A DNA stretch of 64,000 nucleotides. Source: JARYMI01 sp037444845. GTDB lineage: Bacteria > Acidobacteriota > Aminicenantia > Aminicenantales > UBA8522. A program made the position numbers and the translations under genes. The stretch spans positions 1 through 64,000 of the forward strand of contig JBBILQ010000007.1 of the NCBI GenBank assembly GCA_037444845.1. The letters are read 5' to 3'. This document shows positions 52,628 to 61,433 of the stretch, piece by piece. Each line of letters begins with the position of its first letter. The stretch's first letter is position 1. Under the pieces are notes generated by a model. It saw nothing but the letters and a program-made list of their open reading frames with translations. It had not been told where the DNA came from and ran no database searches.

Positions 52628-53310
52628 CTCGATGGAGTGCCGTAAACCTCCACCTCGACGTAGTGGTTCATGTCGTTGGCCGTATTCCCGTTTGACCAGA
52701 GCCGGACGTAGCGGGCCCTGACGCCTTTCGGGTCGAAAAGCTTTCCCTCATAAGTTTCGATGTATTCTTTATCCCGGCCGACGCCCAGCCCGGAGCTGTT
52801 GTCGTGGTCGTTGTTGAACACGGTGATAACGCCGCTGATGAAGTCTTTATCATCGGACACAAGGACGATGATGTCGCGGTAGACGCGGGCCTGGGTGTGG
52901 TAATGCCAGACGAGGATGGCGTGGAGGGGACAAGAATCCTTGAGGTCGATCTGGACGAACTGCTTCCCGGGGCCGAGCTCAACGAAATAGCCGTCCTCCC
53001 CTGATTTTTCACCGTCGGTGACAAAAGAGATCTCTCCGATGACCGGCTGCATGTCGCTCGAGGACACAGGCCTATTCAGGCTGAGGAGCTTTGTCCCGGC
53101 GGGAACAGAAAAAGGCCCTCTGGGTCTGCCGGTGATCCTTTCCAGGTTCGCGCTCTGGATGTTCCTGGGCGTTCCGATGAACATCGGCTTGGGAAGCTTG
53201 AGCTTGAGTTCTTCCTTCCCCAGGTCTTGAACGACAGGGGAGGAAGGGATCACGGCCGCGCTGATCAGCACAAAGGTAAGTCCGATGACAGGCGCGATTT
53301 TTCTTTTCAT
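52624..53310 (-). CDS. Exported discoidin (F5/8 type C)-like protein
   Basis: A 228-residue protein with an N-terminal signal peptide. The C-terminal 150 residues resemble a discoidin sandwich: FVQIDLKDSCPLHAILVWH, RVYRDIIVLVSDD, KGVRARYVRLWSNG and HYVEVEVYG. Such domains bind carbohydrate. Start at ATG 53310 (MKRKIAPVIG) after AAGGAGTTAACC. It is coupled by a 4-bp overlap to the Agl23-like gene and lies 89 bp after apbE. Confidence 0.7.
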   Translation of the reverse strand: MKRKIAPVIGLTFVLISAAVIPSSPVVQDLGKEELKLKLPKPMFIGTPRNIQSANLERITGRPRGPFSVPAGTKLLSLNRPVSSSDMQPVIGEISFVTDGEKSGEDGYFVELGPGKQFVQIDLKDSCPLHAILVWHYHTQARVYRDIIVLVSDDKDFISGVITVFNNDHDNSSGLGVGRDKEYIETYEGKLFDPKGVRARYVRLWSNGNTANDMNHYVEVEVYGTPSR

Positions 53311-53399
53311 GGTTAACTCCTTTCCCATGAGTCCTGAGTGGGTGATGTCTGATTGCCTCTTTCCCATTTTCACTCTCGATGGAGAAAAGACATAAGAAA

Positions 53400-54302
53400 T
53401 TATACAAGAATTTCTTTATTAAAAACACAGCAGGCCCGGGCATTTGTGATGACCAACGCCCAGACCTCGCGATGCCCGTTGCAGTACCGTCCGATCTCTT
53501 CCAGGCTCATGACCATAAAGGCTGTGGAGAGCGCATCCGCCGCGGCCGCCCGGGGATGGGAGACCCAGGCGGCCAAATACCGGTCGGCCGGATGGCCTGT
53601 CCTCGGGTCAACGATGTGAGCGCCCTTGACTTCTTTTCCTGAGCCGCTTAGGGCTCGATTCTTGAGGAAAAGGCGCATGTTCGGGCCGGCAAAACCCCGG
53701 GCCGCGCCAGCGCCGACCGGCCAGCCCTCCTCATCCGGCTTCAGGTCAGGAGCATCGCCGACAGCCAACACTGTGCTCGTGCCGCTGTGAAGGAGGACCC
53801 GGTCAATGTCCCAGTGGATGAGGGTCTCAACAGCCCGGTCAAGGGCATATCCCTTGCCGATGCCGCCGAGGTCAAGGTCGAACCAGGCCTCGCCTTGTTC
53901 GATTGGCGCCGGCTCTAAGGCCAGGTTGAAGCCGTTAGAGGAAGAGAATATCATTCTCGGCGCTTCTTCTTCGGTTTGCCTCCTTGATTTTAGTAGAGAG
54001 CGGAAGTTGATATCGAAAGCGCCGCCCGTCTCCAGGCGGATTTTTTCGGCGGCCGTCAAGCATTCGAACGTTTCGACGCCTATCCTCATTGATTCTCCGG
54101 GTTTGAGCCGGTTGATCTGGCTGACCTCGCTTGAGGCATTGAACCGGCTGAACAGGCCTTCCAGCCTTTCTACCTCGGCGAAAACAGCCTGGACGGCCTG
54201 CCGGGCATAACTCATTTCGCAGCCCGCGACCAGCGCCTCGAACGTCGTTCCCATGGCGTGGTGAGCAAAACGGCCGACGGCTGTTTCTTCTAAATCAGTC
54301 AC
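53400..54302 (-). CDS. apbE: FAD:protein FMN transferase
   Basis: Attaches FMN covalently to a Thr or Ser of redox proteins. The 300-residue protein has FSRFNASSEVSQINRL, WFDLDLGGIGKGYALD, HIVDPRTGHPAD and ADALSTAFMVM, the last containing the Mg-binding site. No signal peptide is visible, unlike the usual lipoprotein form, so it may work in the cytoplasm or be exported otherwise. Start overlaps the stop of the cytochrome-b-like gene by 4 bp. No protein with a clear flavinylation motif (SGAT-type) is in the operon. Confidence 0.92.
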   Translation of the reverse strand: MTDLEETAVGRFAHHAMGTTFEALVAGCEMSYARQAVQAVFAEVERLEGLFSRFNASSEVSQINRLKPGESMRIGVETFECLTAAEKIRLETGGAFDINFRSLLKSRRQTEEEAPRMIFSSSNGFNLALEPAPIEQGEAWFDLDLGGIGKGYALDRAVETLIHWDIDRVLLHSGTSTVLAVGDAPDLKPDEEGWPVGAGAARGFAGPNMRLFLKNRALSGSGKEVKGAHIVDPRTGHPADRYLAAWVSHPRAAAADALSTAFMVMSLEEIGRYCNGHREVWALVITNARACCVFNKEILV

Positions 54303-54976
54303 GATTTTTGCCGCGAAATTGCCTGATCCAGGAGAAGCATGGCCGAAAGAAGGGCGACAAGCCCGCTGTACCTGTGGACTCCGATGATGTCAACCTGCGC
54401 CTCGAACGCAAAATAGGGGAGCATAGAAAAGAGCGCCGTCAAACCGAGGGAGAGTCCGGATAAGATAAAAAGCCAGAAAAGAAGCGACGTCAAGAGCGGG
54501 GATGGGATGTTTTTCATGGAGGAGCTCAGCGATCCGGCTGATTGTTCAGGCAAAACAAAGGGGATGTAGTCTTTGGCTCGCAGGACAGTCAGCACGGCCA
54601 GGCCGAGGACGAAGATTCCTCCGAGGCTGACATGGAGGAGAAGAGCCAGGCCGAAAAGGCCGCGCGGGCTGAGAAGAGAGAACCCAAACCCGCTGGCCGC
54701 AAGATAAATGAAGCTGAAGATAACACCGGACAGGGTCCATTTTTGCCAGGGCCGTGGATAGCAAAACAGCCAGCCGAGATAAAACGACCGAGCTGCAACC
54801 CATCCCTCGCGCTTTAAGAACCTGGAGAAAGCCCGGCCGAGCCAGGAGAAGTAAGATGTTAGTCGAGGGAAAAACGGTTTGTTTTTTAGGCTGCCCGTTT
54901 CTTTGAAGCGGTTATAGGTCAAGAATGCCGCCAAACTCAAGCCGGCCGCAATCGAGATGATACGGAATGCTGTCAT
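54299..54976 (-). CDS. Membrane cytochrome b-like protein
   Basis: A 225-residue protein with five hydrophobic segments. Histidines in LLLHVSLGG and IGVHRYSGL lie in membrane helices and could ligate b-type heme, like the di-heme b561-type subunits that connect quinone to periplasmic cytochromes. It overlaps by 4 bp with both the multiheme cytochrome gene upstream and apbE downstream, so the three form one redox unit. Heme binding is inference from histidine placement. Confidence 0.6.
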   Translation of the reverse strand: MTAFRIISIAAGLSLAAFLTYNRFKETGSLKNKPFFPRLTSYFSWLGRAFSRFLKREGWVAARSFYLGWLFCYPRPWQKWTLSGVIFSFIYLAASGFGFSLLSPRGLFGLALLLHVSLGGIFVLGLAVLTVLRAKDYIPFVLPEQSAGSLSSSMKNIPSPLLTSLLFWLFILSGLSLGLTALFSMLPYFAFEAQVDIIGVHRYSGLVALLSAMLLLDQAISRQKS

Positions 54977-57342
54977 TCTTGCTTGCTTCTTTCTATGAGT
55001 CCCGAGGCCCGGGCCATGCCGAGAAGGAACAAAAGCAGGACGACTGACCCAAGCACTAAGATAGAAACGAAAAGAATTGCCTTGAATAGAGGCCGCACAG
55101 CGAATGATAAACCGAAAAACATCTGGTAAGCCCTGGCCAGGCCCGAGAAGGAGCCGGCAGAGACGACTTTGACGCGGGATGTCTGGAGTGGCCCAGTCCC
55201 TCTGGCTTTGCGGAAAAGAAACGGAGAGTTAACCTTATGGCAGTCGCTGCATCCGTTGATGCCCAGGGATTGGCGGGCCGGCCTGACTTCGTGAGCCAGG
55301 GGCCAGGTCACGGCACTGGCCGCAGGATTATCGAAGGCGTCGAGCTTTCCGTCTTTATCGAGAGCGAACATCTTGCCGCCTGAAACGTAAACAAAGGCTG
55401 CTTTTTCACCGGGGTCTGATTGTCCTGTCTCCCGGGACAGGGCTTTGAGCACGAGCTCAACCTGTTCTTCAGTTAAGGTCTGCTCTGTTCCGACGAGTCG
55501 GCTGATTGTCCTCTGCTCAAGTTCCGGGATGAGGGGATGGAATTTTCCATCGACAAGCCAGACTAACTGCGGCGCTGCCGTGGGCGGCCCCGGGTGGACT
55601 GATTTTTCAACGGATGTCTCAACAACCTGGTAAAGGGAGTCCCGGTTAAGGAGAGCCGGCTTACCCGGAGCATCGGGAAGGCCGGTCAGAACGTCAAGAA
55701 CCCTGAAAATCCAGGCCTCGACATCTGGGTCGAGCGGCTCGGCCGCCGGGTCAAAATCAGGAACAAGAGGCGCGACCGATCCTTCTTTTTTGACCGCCCA
55801 GACAAGCTCTTTTGTCTGCAGACCAGCGGAGCTTTCGCTGAGGCTCAGGCCGCCGTCGAGGGTCAATTCATAAATCTTACCTTCGAGGACGAGCACCGCT
55901 TTTTCATCCGGGTCGAGCTCAAGGGTCAGGGCGTTGAGGATTCTCGCCGCCCCGAGCTCTGGATGAAGGATTGCCCCTGCTGAAGCCAGAACCCTTTCAG
56001 GGTGGAGCGGTTGAAGCTTGCCGGCCTTTCGCTCCGCCCAGAAAGCCGGCCAGAACAGACGGCGCGGTGTGAGCTTGCCCCGCTCATCGCGGACATAGAC
56101 CGGCTGAAGGATAGCCGGCAGGTCAGTGTGCCAGCGAGCGACACCGTAGATTCCCAGCCGGTTGGCCCGGGAAGTCCGGACCCGTGTGAGGTCGTTTTCC
56201 GGCCACGGCCCGGAATGGCAAACCGTGCAGGAGAGGCGTTTGAAATGGACGGCCGGAAACCCCTTGTGCCGCGGGAAGGGAGCGCCCAGCCGGCCGGCCA
56301 GCTTCTTTTTGCCTCCAGCCGGGTCGCCGCCCAGATGACAGCCGGAGCAGGTAAAAATGTCTTCGGAAAGGAGGGGGTTGTTGTCTTTCTCGCCCTCGTA
56401 GCCCCTGATCATGGCATGGCTGAGGTCATTGCGGTGACAGCTCACGCAGCGGAGACCCGCTGCCGTGTGGACATCGGCGTCGAATTCATATTTTTTCATC
56501 GCCGCCGGCGTCACCGAGTGACAGGAGAGGCAGCGTGAGTCGGCGGGCTCGCGCGTGATGTCGAGAAATGCCTGGTGTTTGCTGTCGAAAAGCGCGCGGT
56601 CATAGCGGACAAAAGGCGGCACAGCCCATTCCGTATCGTCAGGGTTTGGGCCGTCGATGATGTCCCAGGTCGGGCCGAGGCGCGAGGCCATTCCTCCGAC
56701 CTCGCCCAGCCCGGCCGCTGCCGTGGCGGCCCAGCGGAAATTCTGGCGAAGGATCTGCTTGGCCCACTCGCTCGGGCTTTGTTTGTTCGAGACGTTATGG
56801 CAACCCAAGCAATTGATTTCCACCTTGCCAGAGACATTCCATCGGGAGGGGGGGGTTACCTCGGCGTTAGGCGGCTCGGCGATACCGCCGCCAGTTAGGT
56901 GCCGGCCGAAAAGGAGCGTGAAATCCCAGGCGGAAAGCCCGATTTCTTCAGGATGCCATGTGCCCGGCCATTTATGGAATGAGAGAGGAAGGAGGGTTCC
57001 GGTTTTCTCGTTGACCCAGACCCAGGGCTCTCCCGGCCGGCCGGTTGCCGCCGGGCTGGCGGCCATGAAATGGAGACCTTGACTGATGATGCTGTAGTCG
57101 TGGCAGGGAGCGCAGGTAAAACGCGAGGAGAAGGGCAACGGGTGGGATTCTGTGGGGACGATGACCTGGTCGAACTCATCCTTGAGCAGGATGAGATGGA
57201 CAGGAGTCGCCCTGTTCCCATCCCAGGCCTGCTTCTTCTGTTCCTCAGCCAGAAGCATGGAACGAACGGAAAAAACAAAACTTATTATAAATAGAGGAAT
57301 AATAAGTTTGATAAACATTCTTCCGGAGGATTGCGATTTCAT
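54973..57342 (-). CDS. Seven-heme c-type cytochrome, membrane-anchored
   Basis: A 789-residue exported protein with seven CxxCH heme motifs: CAPCH, CLGCH, CLSCH, CVSCH, CSGCH, CTVCH and CSDCH. An N-terminal signal segment is followed by five clustered hemes in the first half, a long heme-poor region, one late heme and a single C-terminal membrane helix (ILFVSILVLGSVVLLLF). It would carry electrons in the periplasm. Start and stop both overlap neighbours by 4 bp, linking it to a TAT oxidoreductase upstream and the b-type protein downstream. Confidence 0.9.
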   Translation of the reverse strand: MKSQSSGRMFIKLIIPLFIISFVFSVRSMLLAEEQKKQAWDGNRATPVHLILLKDEFDQVIVPTESHPLPFSSRFTCAPCHDYSIISQGLHFMAASPAATGRPGEPWVWVNEKTGTLLPLSFHKWPGTWHPEEIGLSAWDFTLLFGRHLTGGGIAEPPNAEVTPPSRWNVSGKVEINCLGCHNVSNKQSPSEWAKQILRQNFRWAATAAAGLGEVGGMASRLGPTWDIIDGPNPDDTEWAVPPFVRYDRALFDSKHQAFLDITREPADSRCLSCHSVTPAAMKKYEFDADVHTAAGLRCVSCHRNDLSHAMIRGYEGEKDNNPLLSEDIFTCSGCHLGGDPAGGKKKLAGRLGAPFPRHKGFPAVHFKRLSCTVCHSGPWPENDLTRVRTSRANRLGIYGVARWHTDLPAILQPVYVRDERGKLTPRRLFWPAFWAERKAGKLQPLHPERVLASAGAILHPELGAARILNALTLELDPDEKAVLVLEGKIYELTLDGGLSLSESSAGLQTKELVWAVKKEGSVAPLVPDFDPAAEPLDPDVEAWIFRVLDVLTGLPDAPGKPALLNRDSLYQVVETSVEKSVHPGPPTAAPQLVWLVDGKFHPLIPELEQRTISRLVGTEQTLTEEQVELVLKALSRETGQSDPGEKAAFVYVSGGKMFALDKDGKLDAFDNPAASAVTWPLAHEVRPARQSLGINGCSDCHKVNSPFLFRKARGTGPLQTSRVKVVSAGSFSGLARAYQMFFGLSFAVRPLFKAILFVSILVLGSVVLLLFLLGMARASGLIERSKQE

Positions 57343-58706
57343 GCGTTGAACTGTTCAGGGCGGAAACGGAGGAGCTGGCGGGATTTGACCGCCTCGTTAA
57401 CGCGCAGGACCGCCACCGCGCTTTCGTAAGCCAGCTCAGCCGGACAGGTCAGCGGCGTGCCATGGCGGATGGCATCGAAGAAGTTCTCCAGGTGGGGCTG
57501 GTGGGGCGGCTTGGCCAGCTCAACCGGCAGCGGCCAGCGGCCAGCCTCGGCCGTCACTCTGACGTCCAAGAAGATGTTGCGCGTGTCAACCTTCTGAATG
57601 GGCGGCTTTTCCGAAAGAAGAAGCCCGTCCTTAACAAGCGAATCCCACTCCGGCGCGTGCGCCTCGCGCATCGCCCAGTTTCCCCGTTCTGGAACCTCGG
57701 AGATAACCAGCGAGCCGTTTTCGCCCATGAAGGTCTCGAAAAAGCCGCCGTGCTTGGTCGTCGTCTGCACCTGGTAAAAGGCGCGTGCTGTGCCCTGCCC
57801 GGTTTCGTACTCGAAAACGGCCATGACGTTGTCGAACCATTCGCGCCCTTTGTAATAATCAGTGCCGCCGCTGGCCGAGACGGTGCTGGGGTTCGTGCCA
57901 AAAGCCCAGGAGAAGAGGTCGATCTGGTGCGACCCGAGGTCCACGATCGGTCCGCCGCCGAATTTCTTGAACCAGCGCCAGTTGCGGAACTCGAGCATCG
58001 AGCTGTAGCCGTACTTTTCGAGAGTGGCCGCGTCGATCGTGTATTTTTTGGGCCAGCCCAACATGTCGCTCCTGGCCCGATTCCATTGGGCGTAAGCTGC
58101 AGTCAGCCGGCCGAGGAGTTTTTTCTCTCGGATGAGGCGGTCGATGGCGTGGACGTAACGCGGGTTGCTCCTGCGCTGATGCCCGACCTGGAGGAGCTTC
58201 CCCGTGCGGCGGGCTGCGAGGACCATGCGCCGGGCTTGGTCGAGAGAATTGGACATCTCTTTCTCGCAGTAGACATGAAGCCCGGCCTCTAAACAGGCGA
58301 TGGCCTGCTCGGCGTGCACCCAGTCGGGAGTGGCCACGATCGCGGCGTCGAGGCCTTTCTCTTTGGCCAGGAGTTCCCTGTAATCCATATAAACAGCGGG
58401 CTGCTGCCCGTACTTGTTGAGATAGCCCTTGGCGTATTCCCGGCTGTATTCCCAGATATCGCAGACGCCGGCGAATCGGAGGCCAGGGATGCGCAGGCAC
58501 GCCTCCATGAGCACGCGGCCCTGCTCTCCAGCCCCGATGAGGGCAAGGCGCAGGTCATCAGAGGGCCCGAGGGCGGTCTGGCGGCCGGCGGCGAGGGAGC
58601 CTTTCGGTAGACTTCCCTTGGCTAAAGCCAGGCCCAGGCCGGCGGAGGTCGTGGACTTCAGGAAGTCGCGGCGGCTAAGGATGTTCCTTTTTTTGGGTTT
58701 CGTCAT
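57339..58706 (-). CDS. TAT-exported Gfo/Idh/MocA family oxidoreductase
   Basis: A 455-residue periplasmic sugar oxidoreductase. Twin-arginine signal LSRRDFLKSTTSAGLGLALA, Rossmann motif IGAGEQGR, CEKEMSNSLDQA with the conserved lysine, and KFGGGPIVDLGSHQIDLFSW. Its coding end overlaps the cytochrome c gene by 4 bp and its start overlaps the TIM-barrel isomerase gene by 4 bp. The arrangement suggests that the electrons from sugar oxidation pass to the cytochromes, which is inference. Confidence 0.9.
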   Translation of the reverse strand: MTKPKKRNILSRRDFLKSTTSAGLGLALAKGSLPKGSLAAGRQTALGPSDDLRLALIGAGEQGRVLMEACLRIPGLRFAGVCDIWEYSREYAKGYLNKYGQQPAVYMDYRELLAKEKGLDAAIVATPDWVHAEQAIACLEAGLHVYCEKEMSNSLDQARRMVLAARRTGKLLQVGHQRRSNPRYVHAIDRLIREKKLLGRLTAAYAQWNRARSDMLGWPKKYTIDAATLEKYGYSSMLEFRNWRWFKKFGGGPIVDLGSHQIDLFSWAFGTNPSTVSASGGTDYYKGREWFDNVMAVFEYETGQGTARAFYQVQTTTKHGGFFETFMGENGSLVISEVPERGNWAMREAHAPEWDSLVKDGLLLSEKPPIQKVDTRNIFLDVRVTAEAGRWPLPVELAKPPHQPHLENFFDAIRHGTPLTCPAELAYESAVAVLRVNEAVKSRQLLRFRPEQFNA

Positions 58707-59695
58707 TTTGTCTCCATATCGCGGTCAAAAGCGATAACAGAGGCCGCAAAATCGATCGAGCGGACGAAATCGTGGGCTTCCTTTGCCCCATATTCCCGGT
58801 CCATGCCATTGTCCTCCCATTCGACGGAGAGCGGGCCGATGTAGTTGATGCTGTTGAGCTCGCGGATGATCTCTTCGAAATTGACGTCGCCGTGGCCGAG
58901 GGAACGGAAGTTCCAGCCTCGTTTTAAATCCCCGAAAGGCAGATGAGACCCCAGGATGCCCGCCTTGCCGTCAAGCGTTACGGCCACATCTTTCATATGG
59001 ACGTGGTAGATGCGATCGCTGAACTCGCGAATGAAGAGATGAGGCTCAAGGCCCTGCCAAGCGAGATGGCTGGGGTCAAAATTGAACCCGAGCGTCGGGC
59101 GGTCGTTGAACTTCTCGAGAAGACGCTTGGCCGTATAGAGATCGAAAGCGATTTCGGTCGGATGGACCTCCAGGGCAAACCGCACGCCGCAGCGGTCAAA
59201 CTCATCGAGGATGGGTGTCCAGAGCTTGAAGATTTTTTCGAACCCCGCCTCGACCATCTCCTCGGCCGTCGGCGGGAAAGAATACCAGGCTTTCCAGATA
59301 GGCGACCCCATGAACCCGTTGACCACGGAGCAACCCATGGCCTTGGCCGCCCGGGCGGCGAACGTCATCTCTTCAATCGCCCATTTTCGAATCTTTTCTG
59401 GTTTGCCCTTGACGTGGTCGGGCGCGAAAACATCTAGGCGAGCGTCGTAGCTGTCGCCGACGCACTGGCCGGCCAGATGGCTGCTGATAGCCCAGCATTT
59501 AAGGTTGTATTTCTTGAGAATCTGTTTTTTCTTCTGGACGTAGGCCGGGCTTGTGGCGGCCTTGCGGACCTCCATGTGATCGCCCCAGCATGCGACCTCA
59601 AGGCCGTCGTAGCCCCATCGGCTGGCCTTGCGGCAGATTTCCTCGAACGGCAAGTCAGCCCATTGCCCTGTGAATAAGGTTACAGGTCTTGGCAT
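58703..59695 (-). CDS. Sugar phosphate isomerase/epimerase-like TIM-barrel protein
   Basis: A 330-residue AP-endonuclease-2-type TIM barrel. Metal-site blocks are visible as FALEVHPTEIAFD, GFNFDPSHLAW, YHVHMKDV and LSVEWED. Such enzymes epimerise or isomerise keto-sugars made by Gfo/Idh/MocA enzymes. Start at ATG 59695 (MPRPVTLF) after GGAGGGAAAA. It sits 11 bp after one Gfo gene and overlaps the next by 4 bp. Confidence 0.88.
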   Translation of the reverse strand: MPRPVTLFTGQWADLPFEEICRKASRWGYDGLEVACWGDHMEVRKAATSPAYVQKKKQILKKYNLKCWAISSHLAGQCVGDSYDARLDVFAPDHVKGKPEKIRKWAIEEMTFAARAAKAMGCSVVNGFMGSPIWKAWYSFPPTAEEMVEAGFEKIFKLWTPILDEFDRCGVRFALEVHPTEIAFDLYTAKRLLEKFNDRPTLGFNFDPSHLAWQGLEPHLFIREFSDRIYHVHMKDVAVTLDGKAGILGSHLPFGDLKRGWNFRSLGHGDVNFEEIIRELNSINYIGPLSVEWEDNGMDREYGAKEAHDFVRSIDFAASVIAFDRDMETK

Positions 59696-59706
59696 TTTTC
59701 CCTCCA

Positions 59707-60882
59707 TTAAAAATCAACCCACACAGCTCCTTTTCGGGAGCTTTCGACGCATTTTTCGATAAACGTCACGCCCCTCAGCCCCTCCTCGACGCCGGGAAAA
59801 TCAACGTCATCGGCTGAAACGGGCTTACCAGAGAGGTGATCCCTTAGAGCTTCAATGTAGCTACTGTAAATATTGGCGAAAGCCTCGAAATAGCCCTCCG
59901 GGTGGCCGGAAGGGATCCGGCTGTATGCCTGGGCCTGCGGATACATCTTGTCCCGTCCGCGAGAGATGACCTGGCTGGGCTGGTCGAGGTAGGAAACACG
60001 GCAGGAGTTCGGGTATTCCTGGCACCACTCGACCGAAGCCTTCGTTCCGTAAACACGGACGCGAAGCCCGTTGTCGTGGCCGATGGCGACCTGCGAGCTC
60101 CAGTACAGCCCCTTGGCGCCTCCTTTGTAGTTGACCATGATGGAAGCGTTGTCGTCGAGCTGGCGGCCCTCGACGAAGGCGTCGAGCCGGGCCAGGAGCG
60201 ATTGTATTCTTAGCCCGCTCACATAGGAGACCATGTTTTCGATATGGCTGCCGATGTCGCCGACGCAGTTGGAGGCGCCTGCGTATTTCGGGTCGGTTCG
60301 CCAGGCCGCCTGCTTCTGGCCGGTTTTCTCAAGCGGCGTGGCCAGCCATTCCTGGGGATACTCGGCGCTGACAAAACGGATTTCGCCCAGGTCGCCGTTG
60401 CGGACCATCTGCCGCATGTGCTTGACGATCGGGTAGCCTGTGTACGCGTAGGTCACGCCAAAGAGGATGCCCTTTTCCCTGGCCATACTGACGAGTTCCT
60501 CGGCGTCCCTGCTGGTCGTCGTCAGGGGCTTGTCGCAGACAACGTGGATGCCGTTTTCCATGGCCAGCCTGGCCATCGCGTAGTGTGTATTATTGGGCGT
60601 GACGATAATGACGAAATCTATTTTATCCTTGCGCCGGGCTTCAGCGGTGAGCATCTCCTCGAAATTTCTGTAGAGTCGCGATTTATCCGGGATGCCCAAG
60701 GCCTCGCCGGTGGCGAGCGTGTTTTCGTGGGATTGCGAAAAGCAGCCAGCGACGAGATCGGCCTTTCCATCCATAGCCACGGCCTTGCGATGGACATCGC
60801 CGATGAAAGCGCCCCTCCCTCCGCCGATCATCCCGTAGGTGAGCCGGCCCGCCTTCCCCAGGTTTTCTTTGCCCTCGATCAT
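59707..60882 (-). CDS. Gfo/Idh/MocA family oxidoreductase
   Basis: A 391-residue cytosolic oxidoreductase. GMIGGGRGAFIG is the nucleotide-binding motif, CDKPLTTTSRDAEEL the lysine block, and NCVGDIGSHIENMV the C-terminal catalytic motif. Start at ATG 60882 is set by AAAGGAGGTTTTGGAG; a frame beginning 25 codons earlier has no ribosome site. First gene of the operon running to 51002; no signal peptide, so it acts on imported sugar products. Confidence 0.9.
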   Translation of the reverse strand: MIEGKENLGKAGRLTYGMIGGGRGAFIGDVHRKAVAMDGKADLVAGCFSQSHENTLATGEALGIPDKSRLYRNFEEMLTAEARRKDKIDFVIIVTPNNTHYAMARLAMENGIHVVCDKPLTTTSRDAEELVSMAREKGILFGVTYAYTGYPIVKHMRQMVRNGDLGEIRFVSAEYPQEWLATPLEKTGQKQAAWRTDPKYAGASNCVGDIGSHIENMVSYVSGLRIQSLLARLDAFVEGRQLDDNASIMVNYKGGAKGLYWSSQVAIGHDNGLRVRVYGTKASVEWCQEYPNSCRVSYLDQPSQVISRGRDKMYPQAQAYSRIPSGHPEGYFEAFANIYSSYIEALRDHLSGKPVSADDVDFPGVEEGLRGVTFIEKCVESSRKGAVWVDF

Positions 60883-61104
60883 CTCCAAAACCTCCTTTCC
60901 GAATAGCGCCAGGAGGCAGTAATTCCTCAGGGTGCTTATATGATAATTAAGTCGCAAAGATTTTTCAAAAAAAGAAAGACGGAGACGGGCTTAAGGGCGG
61001 ACCGTCCCCGTTAACTGTCGGCAATTCCGGGGCAAGACGAAAGGAAATGCTAAATGCGCGGAGGGTACCTGAGTTCCTGGAACAATATCCAGAACTCAGT
61101 CCCT
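60883..61104. other. Upstream region of the sugar/cytochrome operon
   Basis: Contains the leader of the minus-strand operon. No confident promoter found; GGACCGTCCCCGTTAAC near 60998 resembles the palindromic debris seen at 3505-3538. Confidence 0.35.
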
Positions 61105-61121
61105 AGTGTCCCGTCTCATAA

Positions 61122-61275
61122 CCTGATCTATTCACAAAATGATACGATAAAACGCCCCCTCCCCTGGCGGGAGGGGATAGAGGGGAGGGGGAATCTTTGA
61201 ATGATCCCCCTCACCCCGACCCTCTCCCACATGGGGAGAGGGGATTTTTTCCTTTCATTTCGTGAATAGTCCAGG
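61122..61275 (+). mobile_element. MITE, copy 3 (154 bp, TSD ATAA)
   Basis: Identical in sequence and orientation to the element at 6972-7125. Flanked by ATAA at 61118-61121 and 61276-61279. The different 4-bp duplication (ATAA instead of CTAA) shows independent insertion with a preference for NTAA targets. Confidence 0.88.
61220..61250 (+). terminator. Intrinsic terminator inside MITE copy 3
   Basis: Same CCCTCTCCC/GGGAGAGGG stem and six-T tail as in copy 1, pointing rightward. No plus-strand gene precedes it here, so it has no obvious target. Confidence 0.45.
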
Positions 61276-61320
61276 ATAAATACCTTTCCAAAGTCATGCG
61301 CCAAGACGGGACACTTCCAT

Positions 61321-61339
61321 GGGGGAGTCAAGCTCCCCC
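61321..61339. repeat. Short perfect hairpin
   Basis: GGGGGAG (61321-61327) and CTCCCCC (61333-61339) around TCAAG, in C/G-tract-rich non-coding DNA similar in style to the MITE interior. Confidence 0.45.
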
Positions 61340-61433
61340 CTCGGCGCTTCGCTTCACTCCGCTGACCCCCTGAGGGGAACGACGCCGTCCCCCTCAAACT
61401 CCCCCGCGGTGGCGCGTCTTTGGTGATCGCAAT

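Larger units (their letters stand above)
61105..61315. repeat. 12-bp perfect inverted repeat split by MITE copy 3
   Basis: AGTGTCCCGTCT (61105-61116) and AGACGGGACACT (61304-61315) are perfect complements. Without the MITE and one target duplication they would be 29 bp apart, forming one hairpin, so the MITE landed in an older palindrome. Confidence 0.6.

Noticed and set aside
54973..57342. Flavinylation (SGAT-type) motif in the multiheme cytochrome as ApbE target
   Set aside because: No matching S/T-G-A-T/S string found by reading the protein.
60244..60906. 220-codon plus-strand open frame
   Set aside because: Antisense to a Gfo/Idh/MocA gene with intact motifs.
61128..61397. Open frame spanning MITE copy 3
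   Set aside because: Same peptide appears at the other MITE copies because the repeat lacks stops in one frame; no ribosome site or conserved motif.
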